Under the pieces are notes generated by a model. It worked only from the letters and a program-made list of their open reading frames with translations, was not told where the DNA came from and ran no database searches. Shown here one piece after another: positions 63,661 through 64,000 of a stretch of 64,000 bases of DNA (position 1 is the stretch's first letter; each line of letters begins with the position of its first letter). The translations under genes and the position numbers were made by a program. Source of the stretch: VRUE01 sp040879985 (lineage in GTDB: Bacteria > Actinomycetota > Thermoleophilia > Solirubrobacterales > 70-9). The stretch is taken from contig JBBDJH010000004.1 of NCBI GenBank assembly GCA_040879985.1, positions 84,479-148,478 on the forward strand. Reading direction: 5' to 3'.

Positions 63661-64000
63661 CCGACACTGCCTCGGGCGGTCCCTCGTCTGGGACTACGCG
63701 TTCGGAAGCCTTTCTAAAGGGGGCCACGTCGCCGCCGCAGCCAGCAAGCTTTGACGGGCTGAACCGTCAGAAACGAAAGAACGAAGTAGACCTACATCGC
63801 CGGGTCGGCAACGGGGCGCTGATTCTCATGGTTATCCAGTTAGGCATTGCCGACGCAGCGTTCTACTTCTATGGCTTTTTTAATAGCTGGCACATTCCAA
63901 CGGCCGCAATAACCACTTGGTTAGCGGCGACCGTCATCCAGATAGTGAACCGCCCCGGCTTTCTTGGAGACGCTTTTCATTGGGGACTCAACTCCGCCAG
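63657..64000 (+). CDS. Membrane protein coupled to the ImmA-like peptidase (partial)
   Basis: GTG overlapping the peptidase stop opens a frame that stays open to the right edge (114 codons, C-terminus missing). After a polar N-terminus (about 1-50) two hydrophobic helices appear: NGALILMVIQLGIADAAFYFYGFF (about 51-74) and TAAITTWLAATVIQIV (about 81-96). No family is recognised. Similar small membrane proteins downstream of ImmA-type peptidases suggest a functional pair; a role as sensor or target is possible (inference). Confidence 0.7.
   Translation, partial: MTDTASGGPSSGTTRSEAFLKGATSPPQPASFDGLNRQKRKNEVDLHRRVGNGALILMVIQLGIADAAFYFYGFFNSWHIPTAAITTWLAATVIQIVNRPGFLGDAFHWGLNSA

Noticed and set aside
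1..64000. CRISPR array or cas genes
   Set aside because: No regularly spaced direct repeats with unique spacers were seen; the repeats present are inverted or tRNA-derived.
1..64000. rRNA operon
   Set aside because: No 16S, 23S or 5S signature sequences were recognised; only three tRNAs and the SRP RNA.

Overview
The window is a high-GC (roughly 70% by eye) bacterial chromosome segment with dense gene packing, many GTG and TTG starts and many 1-4 base start/stop overlaps. Gene content points to an actinobacterium, most likely of the Thermoleophilia/Solirubrobacterales type. The clues are a soluble SdhABE complex, paired HTH regulators with basic tails, an F420-type nitroreductase, a full-length mrpABCDEFG set and YrbE4-type permeases. 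This placement is inference from gene content; there is no rRNA or other formal taxonomic marker here. A 100-N scaffold gap lies at 1087-1186.

Layout. 1-2.4 kb: a partial M50/CBS intramembrane protease and an M28 peptidase on either side of the gap. 2.4-11.6 kb: a head-to-tail run, sdhA-sdhB-hdrB-like followed 6 bp later by mrpABCDEFG, probably one energy-metabolism unit (succinate/fumarate-quinone chemistry plus cation/proton antiport). 11.7-14.0 kb: asd and lysC on the opposite strand. 14.1-17.9 kb: an MMPL exporter, a MerR/cobalamin-fold regulator and a degenerate GGDEF protein. 18.0-20.8 kb: dnaX-ybaB-recR, translationally coupled. 20.8-24.2 kb: a membrane glycosyltransferase-like protein, the SRP RNA (minus strand), a CPA2 antiporter and tRNA-Val.

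24.2-26.7 kb is an islet bounded by tRNA-Val and a displaced copy of its 3' end. It carries a PIN/antitoxin pair, an IS110 fragment and a broken second PIN gene, with no integrase. 26.7-35.3 kb: an orphan Phd-like protein, a VOC protein, ArfB, a beta-propeller protein, a pterin dehydratase, YrbE4A/B with a GntR regulator, a CSC-motif secreted protein, an alcohol dehydrogenase and an HD-GYP protein. 35.7-43.2 kb: a long plus-strand run of an MFS protein, a dipeptide-type ABC transporter and an ATP-dependent DNA ligase. 43.2-57.1 kb: dCTP deaminase, TetR/TetR/MerR regulators, tRNA-Tyr, an F420-type protein, a primary-type sigma factor, folE2, pgsA, an MMPL protein, two related HTH regulators, a family-5 uracil-DNA glycosylase and a ThiF/E1-like protein with an N-terminal peptide-clamp-like domain, then tRNA-Thr.

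57.1-60.35 kb holds two tandem islets stacked on tRNA-Thr: three copies of the tRNA 3' end delimit a Fic/transposase-remnant segment and a 1-kb HigBA-like cassette. 60.4-64 kb: a lipoprotein and PlsC-type acyltransferase, a coiled-coil/TM protein, two convergent Cys-rich mini-proteins, and an ImmA/IrrE peptidase coupled to a membrane protein cut by the right edge.

The most unusual signals are: (i) the tRNA-anchored toxin/antitoxin islets without recombinases, including an antitoxin gene whose last codons lie in the tRNA-derived att repeat; (ii) nested perfect inverted repeats kept in frame inside dnaX and a glycosyltransferase gene, plus two large palindromes at gene ends; (iii) a ThiF-type protein with an RRE-like N-terminus and tiny upstream reading frames; (iv) several unannotated mini-genes with good ribosome binding sites.
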